From the NCBI GenBank assembly GCA_900540905.1, contig UQHR01000001.1, positions 62,001 through 126,000 of the forward strand: a stretch of DNA of 64,000 nt. Reading direction: 5' to 3'. The notes under the pieces were generated by a model. The model was not told where the DNA came from, did not search any database, and was given only the letters and a program-made list of their open reading frames with translations. This stretch comes from an uncultured Collinsella sp. Lineage in GTDB: Bacteria; Actinomycetota; Coriobacteriia; Coriobacteriales; Coriobacteriaceae. Positions 34,276 through 42,046 of the stretch are shown here, one piece after another; position 1 is the stretch's first letter; every line of letters begins with the position of its first letter. The position numbers and the translations under genes were made by a program.

Positions 34276-35655
34276 ATGTTTATCGGAAGAACAGCGGAAA
34301 TGTCCGAGCTCAATCGACTGTATGGCACGGGCTCCTTTGAAATGCCTGTGATTTACGGCCGCCGTCGTGTGGGTAAAACGCGCCTTATCACAGAGTTCAT
34401 CCAAGGCAAGAAAGCTATTTACTTTCAAGCTCGTCGTACCAATGCGGAGGCAAACCTGCACGGCTTTAGCCAGGCGATACTTGCAGGCTCGGTTGGTGCT
34501 GCAGGCGTGTCGTTTCGTAGTTTTGACGAGGCGTTCGATGCATTGGCCACCATGGCTCGCACGGAACGTTTGGTTGTCGTGATCGACGAGTATCCCTATC
34601 TCGCCCAATCGAATCCCGAAATCAGCTCGTTGCTGCAAGACAAGATCGATCACCTGTACAAAGAGACCAAGCTCATGCTTATCCTGTGCGGGTCGTCGCT
34701 TTCGTTTATGGAAGAGCAGGTGCTGGGCTACGAGAGTCCGCTATACGGTAGGCGTACGGCCCAGTTTAAGATCATGCCGCTCGATTTTACGACGACCCTC
34801 GGCCTGTGGCAGGGCATGAGTCGCGAAGACGCTGCGGTTTGCTATGGCATGACGGGCGGCATTCCTGCATATATCGAGAAAGTCGATCCTGCCGCGCCGC
34901 TCAAGGACAACATCAAACGTCTTTTTCTTACTCCTACGGGCTATCTCTTTGAGGAGCCGAGTAACCTGCTATTGCAAGAGTGCCGCAATCCCGAGCAATA
35001 TGATGCGATCGTGCAAGCAATTGCTCAGGGGCGCTCGAAGATCTCGGAGATTGCGAGCTCTACGGGAATCCCTGCGAGCAACGTAAAGAGCTATGTGGAT
35101 AAGCTGGCGTCGCTTGGGATTGTCGAGCGCGAGCTGCCCCTAAACGAGACGAGCAATAAGCGAGCCGTGTATCTGCTGAGCGACCAGATGTTTAGGTTCT
35201 GGTACAAGTTTGTGCCGCAGAACATTGGGCTGATTCAAAACGATATGGCCGAGATGGCGTATAAGCGCATTGAGCCGCACGTATCGGATTACATGGGTAC
35301 GGTCTTTGAGCTTATATGCAGACAATACGTGTACGAACTCGCGCGCGCGGACCAGCTCGATGTGGTTCCAGCGAGCGTCGGGCGTTGGTGGGGGACGGAT
35401 AATCGCACGCATATGCAGGAAGAAATCGACTTGATTGTTGACGATGGCGAGGGCGCTGCGCTGTTTGCGGAGTGCAAATGGCGCAATGAACCGGCGGGCG
35501 AAGACGTGCTGCAAAAGCTCGTGCATCGAAGCGAGCTCTTTAGACGGCAACGAAAAAGCTATGCACTTTTCTCAAAAAGCGGCTTTACGCAGGGATGTCG
35601 GGATGCTGCGGAGAGTAGGGGAGACGTCAAGCTGATCTCGTTTGCCGAGATGTGA
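34276..35655 (+). CDS. AAA ATPase with C-terminal DUF234 / PD-(D/E)XK nuclease-like domain
   Basis: 459 aa, archaeal-type ATPase (PF01637-like). Walker A YGRRRVGKTRL at residues ~27-37, Walker B LVVVIDEYPYL near residue 98, a winged-helix region (SKISEIASSTGIPASNVKSYVDKL), and a C-terminal DUF234 region with EEIDLIVDDGEGAALFAECKWR, the E-D-x-E-x-K core of restriction-like nucleases. Such ATPases are patchily distributed and often linked to mobile or defence loci, but their role is not established. Less GC-biased codons than the neighbours point to transfer. Stop codon overlaps nothing; the exonuclease gene follows 97 bp on. Confidence 0.85.
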   Translation: MFIGRTAEMSELNRLYGTGSFEMPVIYGRRRVGKTRLITEFIQGKKAIYFQARRTNAEANLHGFSQAILAGSVGAAGVSFRSFDEAFDALATMARTERLVVVIDEYPYLAQSNPEISSLLQDKIDHLYKETKLMLILCGSSLSFMEEQVLGYESPLYGRRTAQFKIMPLDFTTTLGLWQGMSREDAAVCYGMTGGIPAYIEKVDPAAPLKDNIKRLFLTPTGYLFEEPSNLLLQECRNPEQYDAIVQAIAQGRSKISEIASSTGIPASNVKSYVDKLASLGIVERELPLNETSNKRAVYLLSDQMFRFWYKFVPQNIGLIQNDMAEMAYKRIEPHVSDYMGTVFELICRQYVYELARADQLDVVPASVGRWWGTDNRTHMQEEIDLIVDDGEGAALFAECKWRNEPAGEDVLQKLVHRSELFRRQRKSYALFSKSGFTQGCRDAAESRGDVKLISFAEM

Positions 35656-35752
35656 GGGGCCACCCTGTGTTTGTGTCCGCACGGGCAGCTACGCTTACTG
35701 TGATGTGACCGTTCGAGGAACGAGCGACAAGCAAAGGAGAAAGGCCCTAACC

Positions 35753-36379
35753 GTGTCAGCTGAAAAGACGCCGGGTATCTCGGCTATCGATACGACGAAC
35801 TTTGCGCGCCAGATTGTGCTGGACTTTGAGTTTGCGCCGGTGCCAAAACAGCGCCAGCGACGTGGGCTGCGCAACGAGATTATCGAGGTCGGCGCCGTCA
35901 AGCTCGATTACCACGGCAACGTTATGGGCGAGTTCTCGCAGTTTGTGCAGACGGAATTTACCGAAGGCGTTGCGTTTCCCGTCCGCGAGCTCACAGGGAT
36001 ATCGGCCGTGGACACCGCGATGGCCGACCCGCTCTACATGGTGATCAAAAGGCTCAGCGATTGGATCGGTCGCTACTCCGCTCAGATAGTTTGCTGGAGC
36101 GGGACGGATCGTCGACAGCTTTTGACCGAGTGCCAGGCAAAGCATATCGACCTTGCCGCATTTCCTACGGACTGGGCCGATCTGCAGGCGTTTTACACCT
36201 CGATCATGGACGTGGGCAGCCACGGGCGTGTCTCTTTGAGTGACGCGGCGACGTGGTTTGGCATCGAGTTTGACGAGTCGACGGGCCACGCCCACAGCGC
36301 CCTTGCCGATGCGTGCGTGACTGCCAAGTTGCTCAAGCAGGTGATGGACGGGGACTACCGTGTGAGTCCGCGCACCTAG
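35753..36379 (+). CDS. DEDDh 3'-5' exonuclease (DnaQ/RNase T-like)
   Basis: 208 aa. Exonuclease motif I is VLDFEFAPV (Asp and Glu), motif II lies around WSGTDRRQLL, and motif III is HAHSALADACVTAKLL (His and Asp). Similar proteins include KapD/ERI1-like stand-alone exonucleases. AAAGGAGAAAGG precedes GTG 35753; the frame is open to 35642 but without family sequence. It follows the AAA ATPase gene on the same strand, so the two may form a unit, though no direct evidence ties them. Confidence 0.85.
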   Translation: MSAEKTPGISAIDTTNFARQIVLDFEFAPVPKQRQRRGLRNEIIEVGAVKLDYHGNVMGEFSQFVQTEFTEGVAFPVRELTGISAVDTAMADPLYMVIKRLSDWIGRYSAQIVCWSGTDRRQLLTECQAKHIDLAAFPTDWADLQAFYTSIMDVGSHGRVSLSDAATWFGIEFDESTGHAHSALADACVTAKLLKQVMDGDYRVSPRT

Positions 36380-36532
36380 GAGATCCGCCAACGATGGGGG
36401 ATAGGCGAGCGAGTCCAGACGCGCTTCTCCAGCAAGTGTCCTGAGCTGGGCGACCTGCTGCTGAGGCTGAAGGCGGAGGGGAGGTAGGCCTTTTGAGAAC
36501 GCCATTCGGTTTCGCGTGGCGGGTGCGTTCGT

Positions 36533-36826
36533 CTACACCCTCGCAATCCCACGCGCGGCACTCAGCAGCTCGTACTCCCTCTGGCTCCACTGGTACAGCT
36601 CGGTCGCGCGTACGGCGTCGCGGCACAGGTCTAGAAACACCTCGGCGCCCTCGCAGAAGCACTCGCGGGCAAAGGCGCCGGATCCGTCCGCAACGCACGC
36701 GCCGTCGGCAAAGAGCTTCCAGCTGGACGGCTCGCGCGAGCCGTCTCCGAGCAGCTTGATCTGCAGAACATATGGGCCGCCAGCGGCACATGGCCCTTCT
36801 TCCAACGCCTGCACCGTAAAGCGCAT
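36533..36826 (-). CDS. Small hypothetical protein
   Basis: 97 aa, not recognised. Codon use fits the local genes (GC-rich third positions: GCC, GGC, CTG, GAG), which supports a real gene rather than a shadow, and no other gene covers this stretch. Acidic, several cysteines, no membrane segment or signal peptide; the central part YVLQIKLLGDG...WKLFADG looks like beta strands. There is no clear ribosome-binding site before ATG 36826, but TATACT lies 13-18 bases upstream on the minus strand, so the message may be nearly leaderless. Confidence 0.5.
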   Translation of the reverse strand: MRFTVQALEEGPCAAGGPYVLQIKLLGDGSREPSSWKLFADGACVADGSGAFARECFCEGAEVFLDLCRDAVRATELYQWSQREYELLSAARGIARV

Positions 36827-36845
36827 CTGGAGGGACAGAGTATAA

Positions 36846-36895
36846 AATCCGGAAAAGAGTCGAAATAGGCACCTTAAAACTTCGGAAAAGTGTAG
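36846..36895. repeat. Paired CCGGAAAAG-type repeats
   Basis: TCCGGAAAAGAG near 36849 and TTCGGAAAAGTG near 36881 are similar to the ends of the tandem units at 34043-34152. The spacing and sequence suggest a degenerate copy of the same element. It lies in the gap upstream of the small hypothetical gene. Confidence 0.4.
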
Positions 36896-36963
36896 CTGGA
36901 TGACAAAACAGCACTTAGAAGCCGGTGCTGGATGCGGGATCCTGCGGCCGCCTTCAGCCCTCG

Positions 36964-37953
36964 CTACTCGTCGTCCCCGTCGTTGGGGTCGCCCTTGAGG
37001 GTGTTGATGTCCAGGTACTGGTTGTCGTCCTCTTTTTGCTGCGTTGCCGATTCGGACGCGGTGGGGCCGCGGAACAGCTGGAATCCCTCAAACGCAATGG
37101 CGCCGAGCAGGGCAATGACAATGGCGATAAAGGCAACCTTGACTGCCTGCGGAAATTCCGAGAAACGCAGCGCCTTTTCCTCGGCGTAATAATCGGCGAA
37201 GCGCTCTTCGCCCGTGCTTTTGGTATACGCCGGTGCGGACGCGGCCTCCGGGTCATATTCCGGTGCAGGCGTGGCAGCGTACGGATCGTTGAGATAATCG
37301 CTCGATGCGGTGCCATAATCCTCGGTCTCGATGCGACCGGTGCCAGCATAGCCATCGGAATAATCGGAATATGCCGCACCGCCCTCATAGCCCGCGGCGC
37401 TCGTGTTGGCGGCAAAAAGCGGGTTAACTGGAACATCGAGCGCCGGCATGCCGGTAGAGGTCTCATCCAGATCGGCTGCAGCCCAGGAATCGTGGACAAC
37501 CTGATGGGCAACGGGCTCATCGAGCCTTGTGACCGGAGGCTTGCGTGCCGCAGGAACAGGCAACTGCTGGGCGCTGTACATAACAGTGCTGTCGGCCGAT
37601 TTGCCCTGCGTCGCTGCTGCGAGAAATGCCGCCGTCTCGGACGGGTCGCTTGCGGGGCGGGGAGCGGGCGTGGGCGCCGAAGTGGGTGCGGGTGTAGGCG
37701 CGGGCGTCGAAACAGCCGGCTGCGCAGGAGTCGGCGCAGATGCGGTCTTAGGCGCAAGTGCGGGATTGGGGCTTGACGGGCGAGCCCCGCCGCCGCCCAT
37801 GAGTTCGTCGGCGGTCCACGGGCGATCATCCATCACATCGTCAAGGCTCAGCGAAAACAGGTCGTCTTCGCCCTCATCGAACATGCGGTGCACATGTCCA
37901 CCAATTGCCGCAATCAATCCGCGACCGGTGCATGATGCCTTGCTCAACGCCAT
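36964..37953 (-). CDS. Single-pass membrane protein with Pro/Ala-rich linker, function unknown
   Basis: 329 aa from ATG 37953 (GAAAGGA upstream). Not recognised. Order: ~60 polar residues, a Pro/Ala/Thr-rich low-complexity linker (about residues 60-100, repeated APTPAP-like), an acidic Tyr/Ser/Asp-rich region, then one hydrophobic helix near residues 275-297 (VAFIAIVIALLGAIAFEGFQLF) and a short acidic tail (GDPNDGDDE). With no signal peptide, the N-terminal part should be cytoplasmic and the tail outside. Convergent with nothing; divergent relation to the regulator at 38077 is absent (same strand, 123 bp apart). Confidence 0.75.
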   Translation of the reverse strand: MALSKASCTGRGLIAAIGGHVHRMFDEGEDDLFSLSLDDVMDDRPWTADELMGGGGARPSSPNPALAPKTASAPTPAQPAVSTPAPTPAPTSAPTPAPRPASDPSETAAFLAAATQGKSADSTVMYSAQQLPVPAARKPPVTRLDEPVAHQVVHDSWAAADLDETSTGMPALDVPVNPLFAANTSAAGYEGGAAYSDYSDGYAGTGRIETEDYGTASSDYLNDPYAATPAPEYDPEAASAPAYTKSTGEERFADYYAEEKALRFSEFPQAVKVAFIAIVIALLGAIAFEGFQLFRGPTASESATQQKEDDNQYLDINTLKGDPNDGDDE

Positions 37954-38076
37954 TCTGTCCCATCCTTTCGAAATACTAATGACATCGATTATATGGAACT
38001 TCCCAAGCGGCCCGGTCTTGGATTCGTGCTTTCCAGAACTCGCGCCCAAAAGGGGAGGGGCAATCCAGGCGAGTGC

Positions 38077-38730
38077 CTACTTGTCGCCGGCCGCCGCCTT
38101 GGCCTCATTGAGGTAGCTATAGAAGCTGTACTTGGAGATGCCAAAGAACTCGCAGGCGCGCTCGCTCGACTTGGAAATGAGGAAGGCACCGCGACGGTCG
38201 AGGTAGCCAATGGCACGAATGCGCTCGTCTTTGGTCATGAGTGCCGCGGGCTTGCCCACAAACTGCTCGCACTCGTGCAGCAGGTCCTCGAGCAGGTCGC
38301 CGATGTTCTTGGTAATGGGCTCGGGCTCGGTATAGCCCGTGCCGCCGGTGCCGGTGAAAGCGTCGAGCGAGCGCTCAAAAGCCTTCATAAGCGTAATGTC
38401 AAAGTTGATGCCCAAAATGCCGACGGGCTTGCCTTCGTCGTTGCGGATAAAGATGGTCGAGGACTTGAGCAGCTTGCCATCGGTGGTTTTAGTGAGGTAC
38501 GGCTCGCGGTCGTGTACGTCGGTGCTGCCCTCGTGCATGGACTCAAACACGATATGGCTGGGGCCGTCACCCAGTTTGCGCCCGCTGACGTGGCCGTTTT
38601 CGATTACTACGATGGAGTGGTCCACGTCCTCGGTCTCCAGATCGTGGACGACGACTTCGCAGTTGGGGCCAAATTGGAGCGCCAGGCCGTGTGCGAGACG
38701 CTTGTAAAACTCAATCTGTGCGGGGGTCAT
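38077..38730 (-). CDS. YheO-type transcriptional regulator 2
   Basis: 217 aa, same architecture as the regulator at 23549: YheO-like PAS domain (FGPNCEVVVHDLETEDVDHSIVVIENGHVSGRKLG ... IFIRNDEGKPVGILGINFDI) and HTH_22 (RIRAIGYLDRRGAFLISKSSE ... FGISKYSFYSYLNEAK). AGGAAGG precedes ATG 38730, which is preferred to the open frame's start at 38805. It is divergent from ygeX across a region with two identical-type operators, so it very likely controls ygeX-ygeY-ygeW and itself. Confidence 0.9.
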   Translation of the reverse strand: MTPAQIEFYKRLAHGLALQFGPNCEVVVHDLETEDVDHSIVVIENGHVSGRKLGDGPSHIVFESMHEGSTDVHDREPYLTKTTDGKLLKSSTIFIRNDEGKPVGILGINFDITLMKAFERSLDAFTGTGGTGYTEPEPITKNIGDLLEDLLHECEQFVGKPAALMTKDERIRAIGYLDRRGAFLISKSSERACEFFGISKYSFYSYLNEAKAAAGDK

Positions 38731-38849
38731 GGGTGCCTTCCTAAAAATTAGTTTGGGCACACTTTGCCATAAACCACATCTGTTCGCAAACAAATCCATC
38801 AACAAGGCAATTCATGACCGTTCGGCGGCGAAAAAGTACCGATTACGGC

Positions 38850-38915
38850 AACAAACAATTTGTTAGGTTTGCCAATCAAAAAGTGTGATAGAACAGTGCT
38901 AACAAACTTTTTGTT
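38850..38915. promoter_or_regulatory. Twin AACAAA-N3-TTTGTT operators between regulator 2 and ygeX
   Basis: 38850-38864 (AACAAA CAA TTTGTT) and 38901-38915 (AACAAA CTT TTTGTT) are perfect palindromes with the same arms and spacer length, 51 bp apart, about five helical turns. They lie in the 277-bp divergent gap. The arrangement suggests cooperative binding by the YheO-type regulator. Confidence 0.65.
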
Positions 38916-39007
38916 TGGCATCCACATAAAAGTTCAGTCGCATGAATGGGAATGGGCTGAAACGCGTATGCGGGGGCCGGCAAGAGAGGACTTAAGGAGT
39001 TCACCGT

Positions 39008-40222
39008 ATGGCCGATAAGATCCAGTGGGCGGGCAACACGATGCCCAAGAGCGATGATAAGCACTTGGGAATCATGAGCCTCGACCACGTGAAGAAGGCC
39101 CGTGCCTTCCACCAGTCGTTCCCCCAGTACACCGTCACTCCGCTTGCCCGCCTGGATGGCCAGGCCGCGCGCCTGGGCCTGTCCAACCTGTGCGTTAAGG
39201 ACGAGAGCTATCGCTTTGGCCTCAACGCCTTTAAGGTCCTGGGCGGCTCGTTTGCCATGGCCAATTACATTGCCGACGAGACCGGCAAGGACGTTGCCGA
39301 GTGCACCTTCGATTACCTGACCTCCGATCAGCTTGCCAAGGACTTTGGTCAGGCTACCTTCTTTACCGCCACCGACGGCAACCATGGCCGCGGCGTGGCA
39401 TGGGCTGCCAACAAGCTGGGCCAGAAGGCCGTCGTGCACATGCCCAAGGGTTCCACCAAGCCCCGCTTCGATAACATCGCCGCCGAGGGCGCCACGGTGA
39501 CCATCGAAGAGGTCAACTACGACGAGTGCGTGCGCATGGCCGCCGCCGAGGCCGATGCCTGCGAGCGCGGCGTCATCGTTCAGGACACCGCCTGGGAGGG
39601 CTACGAGAAGATTCCGTCCTGGATCATGGAGGGTTACGGCACCATGGCTTCTGAGGCTGCCGAGCAGCTGCGCGAGATGGCCATCAACCGCCCGACGCAC
39701 GTGTTTGTCCAGGCTGGCGTGGGTTCGCTCGCCGGCGCCGTGGTGGGCTATTTCACCAACCTGTATCCCGATAACCCGCCCACCTTCGTCGTGGTTGAGT
39801 GCGCACCTGCCGCCTGCCTGTACAAGGGCGCTGCCGCCGGCGACGGCGATCCGCGCATCGTGGACGGTGACATGCCTTCCATCATGGCCGGCCTGTGCTG
39901 CGGCGAGCCCAACATCCTGGGCTGGGATATCCTGCGCAACCACACCACCGCCTTCGTGTCTTGCCCCGACTGGGTCACCGCTCGCGGCATGCGTACCCTG
40001 GGCGCCCCCGAGAAGGGCGACCCGCGCGTCATCTCCGGCGAGTCCGGCGCTGTGACCACCGGCCTGGTCGAGACCCTCATGCTCGATCCCGAGTACGCCG
40101 AGCTCAAGGAACTCATCGGCCTGGACAAGACGAGCTCCGTGCTCTGCTTCTCCACGGAAGGTGACACGGACCCGGATCAGTACCGTCGCATCGTCTGGGA
40201 GGGCGAGTATCCGACCTGCTAG
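39008..40222 (+). CDS. dpaL: Diaminopropionate ammonia-lyase (YgeX)
   Basis: 404 aa, PLP-dependent fold II enzyme converting 2,3-diaminopropionate to pyruvate and two ammonia via 2-aminoacrylate. The Schiff-base lysine is Lys76 in FGLNAFKVLGG, and the phosphate/glycine loop is QAGVGSLAGAVVG. It has the family's CVKDESYRFGLNAFK and FTATDGNHGRGVAW motifs. GGAGTTCACCGT gives the start. In anaerobic urate clusters it supplies the final carbon and nitrogen release. It is first of the ygeX-ygeY-ygeW group, but hairpin A2 separates it from ygeY. Confidence 0.95.
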   Translation: MADKIQWAGNTMPKSDDKHLGIMSLDHVKKARAFHQSFPQYTVTPLARLDGQAARLGLSNLCVKDESYRFGLNAFKVLGGSFAMANYIADETGKDVAECTFDYLTSDQLAKDFGQATFFTATDGNHGRGVAWAANKLGQKAVVHMPKGSTKPRFDNIAAEGATVTIEEVNYDECVRMAAAEADACERGVIVQDTAWEGYEKIPSWIMEGYGTMASEAAEQLREMAINRPTHVFVQAGVGSLAGAVVGYFTNLYPDNPPTFVVVECAPAACLYKGAAAGDGDPRIVDGDMPSIMAGLCCGEPNILGWDILRNHTTAFVSCPDWVTARGMRTLGAPEKGDPRVISGESGAVTTGLVETLMLDPEYAELKELIGLDKTSSVLCFSTEGDTDPDQYRRIVWEGEYPTC

Positions 40223-40237
40223 CAGACTGACCTGTCC

Positions 40238-40355
40238 GGAGGCAGCCGGAGGACTTTACTCCCTGCTCGGACAGTCCTGCTCGCACGGAGAGCACATTAA
40301 GTGCTCTCCGGCTCGTGCGGAACTCGCGACGGAGCAAAGTCCTCCGTCCGCCTCC
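40238..40355. repeat. Long hairpin with conserved core (element A2)
   Basis: Arms 40238-40262 and 40331-40355 are complementary at 21 of 25 positions. The core 40274-40330 is the reverse complement of 9076-9133 with only a few differences, including GGAGAGCAC/GTGCTCTCC around ATTAA. The arms do not match those of element A1. It fills the 237-bp gap between ygeX and ygeY. Confidence 0.88.
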
Positions 40356-40459
40356 TACGTTTACTTGCTTGCCGGGTACTCGACCTCACGCTGCTTGGCA
40401 CAAGTGATCTATCTGAAATATCTACCTGTAGGTAAACCCTTGTAGAAAGGTTGACTGTT

Positions 40460-41845
40460 ATGACTAAGGAACTCGATTTCGAGGCAATTAAAAACGCTGC
40501 TGAGTCCCATCGTGCTGATATGACGCGTTTTCTTCGCGCAATGATTAGCCACCCCTCTGAGTCCTGCGAGGAGGGTGAGGTTGTCGCTTGCATTAAGGCC
40601 GAGATGGAGAGCCTTGGCTATGACGAGGTCAAGGTCGACGGCCTGGGCAACGTTATGGGCTTTATGGGCGAGGGCGACAAGATCATCGCCATCGACTCCC
40701 ACATCGACACCGTCGGTATCGGCAACATCGAGAACTGGGATGCCGATCCCTATGAGGGCTACGAAACCGACGAGATCATCTACGGCCGCGGCGGCTCCGA
40801 CCAGGAGGGCGGCATGGCTTCTGCTACCTATGCTGCCAAGATGATGAAGGACATGGGCCTCATCCCCGAGGGCTACAAGATCATGGTCGTCGGCACCGTC
40901 CAGGAAGAGGACTGCGACGGCATGTGCTGGCAGTACATCTACAACAAGGACGGCATTAAGCCCGAGTTCGTCATTTCCACCGAGCCCACCGACGGCGGCA
41001 TCTATCGCGGTCACCGCGGCCGCATGGAGATCCGCGTCGACGTTCACGGCACCTCCTGCCACGGCTCCGCTCCCGACCGCGGCGACAACGCCATCTACAA
41101 GATGGCCGACATCATCGCCGACGTCCGCGCCCTCAACAACAACGGCTGTGACGAGTCGACCGACATCAAGGGCCTCGTCAAGATGCTCGACCCCAAGTAC
41201 AACCCCGAGCACTTCGAGGACGCCCGCTTCCTGGGCCGCGGCACCTGCACCGTCAGCCAGATCTTCTACACCAGCCCCAGCCGCTGCGCTGTCGCTGACT
41301 CCTGCGCCATCTCCATCGACCGTCGCATGACCGCCGGTGAGACCTGGGAGTCCTGCCTGGAAGAGATCCGTAACCTGCCGGCCGCCAAGAAGTACGGCGA
41401 CGACGTGAAGGTCTCCATGTACATGTACGACCGTCCGTCCTGGACCGGCGAGGTCTACGAGACCGAGGCTTACTTCCCCACGTGGATCAACAAGGAGACC
41501 GCTCCGCACGTCAAGGCCCTCGTCGACGCCCACAAGGCCATGTTCGGTGACGAGCGCATCGGCTGCGAGCCCAGCATGGACAAGCGCACCGGTCGCCCGC
41601 TGTGCGACAAGTGGACCTTCTCCACGAACTGCGTTTCCATCCAGGGCCGCTATGGCATCCCCTGCGTCGGCTTCGGCCCGGGTGCCGAGTCTCAGGCTCA
41701 CGCTCCCAACGAGGTCACCTACAAGGACGACCTGGTCACCGCTGCCGCCATGTATGTGGCTGCCCTGAACCTCTACGATCCGAGCCAGGCCGATGGCGAC
41801 GCCACCGTGTTCCGCGCCGGTCTGACCAACAACAAGATCGATTAG
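40460..41845 (+). CDS. ygeY: YgeY-type M20-family peptidase/deacylase
   Basis: 461 aa, zinc amidohydrolase of the M20 (ArgE/DapE/carboxypeptidase) family. Metal ligands: IDSHIDTVG (His, Asp), [10 protein letters not shown] (Asp), VQEEDCDG (Glu-Glu) and the C-terminal [13 protein letters not shown] (His). Called a selenium-metabolism hydrolase by association. In urate-degrading clusters it is proposed to cleave a ureido or amide intermediate before YgeX. ATG 40460 is preferred to TTG 40451; the ribosome-binding site is GAAAGG. Its stop lies within a hairpin (41831-41865). Confidence 0.93.
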   Translation: MTKELDFEAIKNAAESHRADMTRFLRAMISHPSESCEEGEVVACIKAEMESLGYDEVKVDGLGNVMGFMGEGDKIIAIDSHIDTVGIGNIENWDADPYEGYETDEIIYGRGGSDQEGGMASATYAAKMMKDMGLIPEGYKIMVVGTVQEEDCDGMCWQYIYNKDGIKPEFVISTEPTDGGIYRGHRGRMEIRVDVHGTSCHGSAPDRGDNAIYKMADIIADVRALNNNGCDESTDIKGLVKMLDPKYNPEHFEDARFLGRGTCTVSQIFYTSPSRCAVADSCAISIDRRMTAGETWESCLEEIRNLPAAKKYGDDVKVSMYMYDRPSWTGEVYETEAYFPTWINKETAPHVKALVDAHKAMFGDERIGCEPSMDKRTGRPLCDKWTFSTNCVSIQGRYGIPCVGFGPGAESQAHAPNEVTYKDDLVTAAAMYVAALNLYDPSQADGDATVFRAGLTNNKID

Positions 41846-41892
41846 TCCCATTCCTCGATCTTGTTGAGCCGGGGACAGCTCGTGTCCCCGGC
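41831..41892 (+). other. Two hairpins at the end of ygeY
   Basis: AACAAGATCGA (41831-41841)/TCGATCTTGTT (41855-41865) spans the ygeY stop codon; GCCGGGGACA (41868-41877)/TGTCCCCGGC (41883-41892) follows at once. Neither has a T-run, so read-through to ygeW or mRNA processing is more likely than termination. The second again contains GGGGACA. The remaining ~150 bp before ygeW show nothing distinctive. Confidence 0.6.
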
Positions 41893-42046
41893 ACTCCCTG
41901 TTGACTTGGGGCCCGCGGTCGTTATCTCCCATGCTTCCTCGACGGTAGCGGGTCCTCGTCATAGTGCTCTGCATGTTCTAGCCACACGCGCATGCCGGAG
42001 CACATCTACTCATTGCAATCGTTTCATCTTTGGAAAGGATATTTAC

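Noticed and set aside
36376..36487. Short open segment ending RFSSKCPELGDLLLRLKAEGR, possible gene remnant
   Set aside because: It has no start codon or ribosome-binding site and no recognised family; it may be the tail of a lost gene but cannot be supported.
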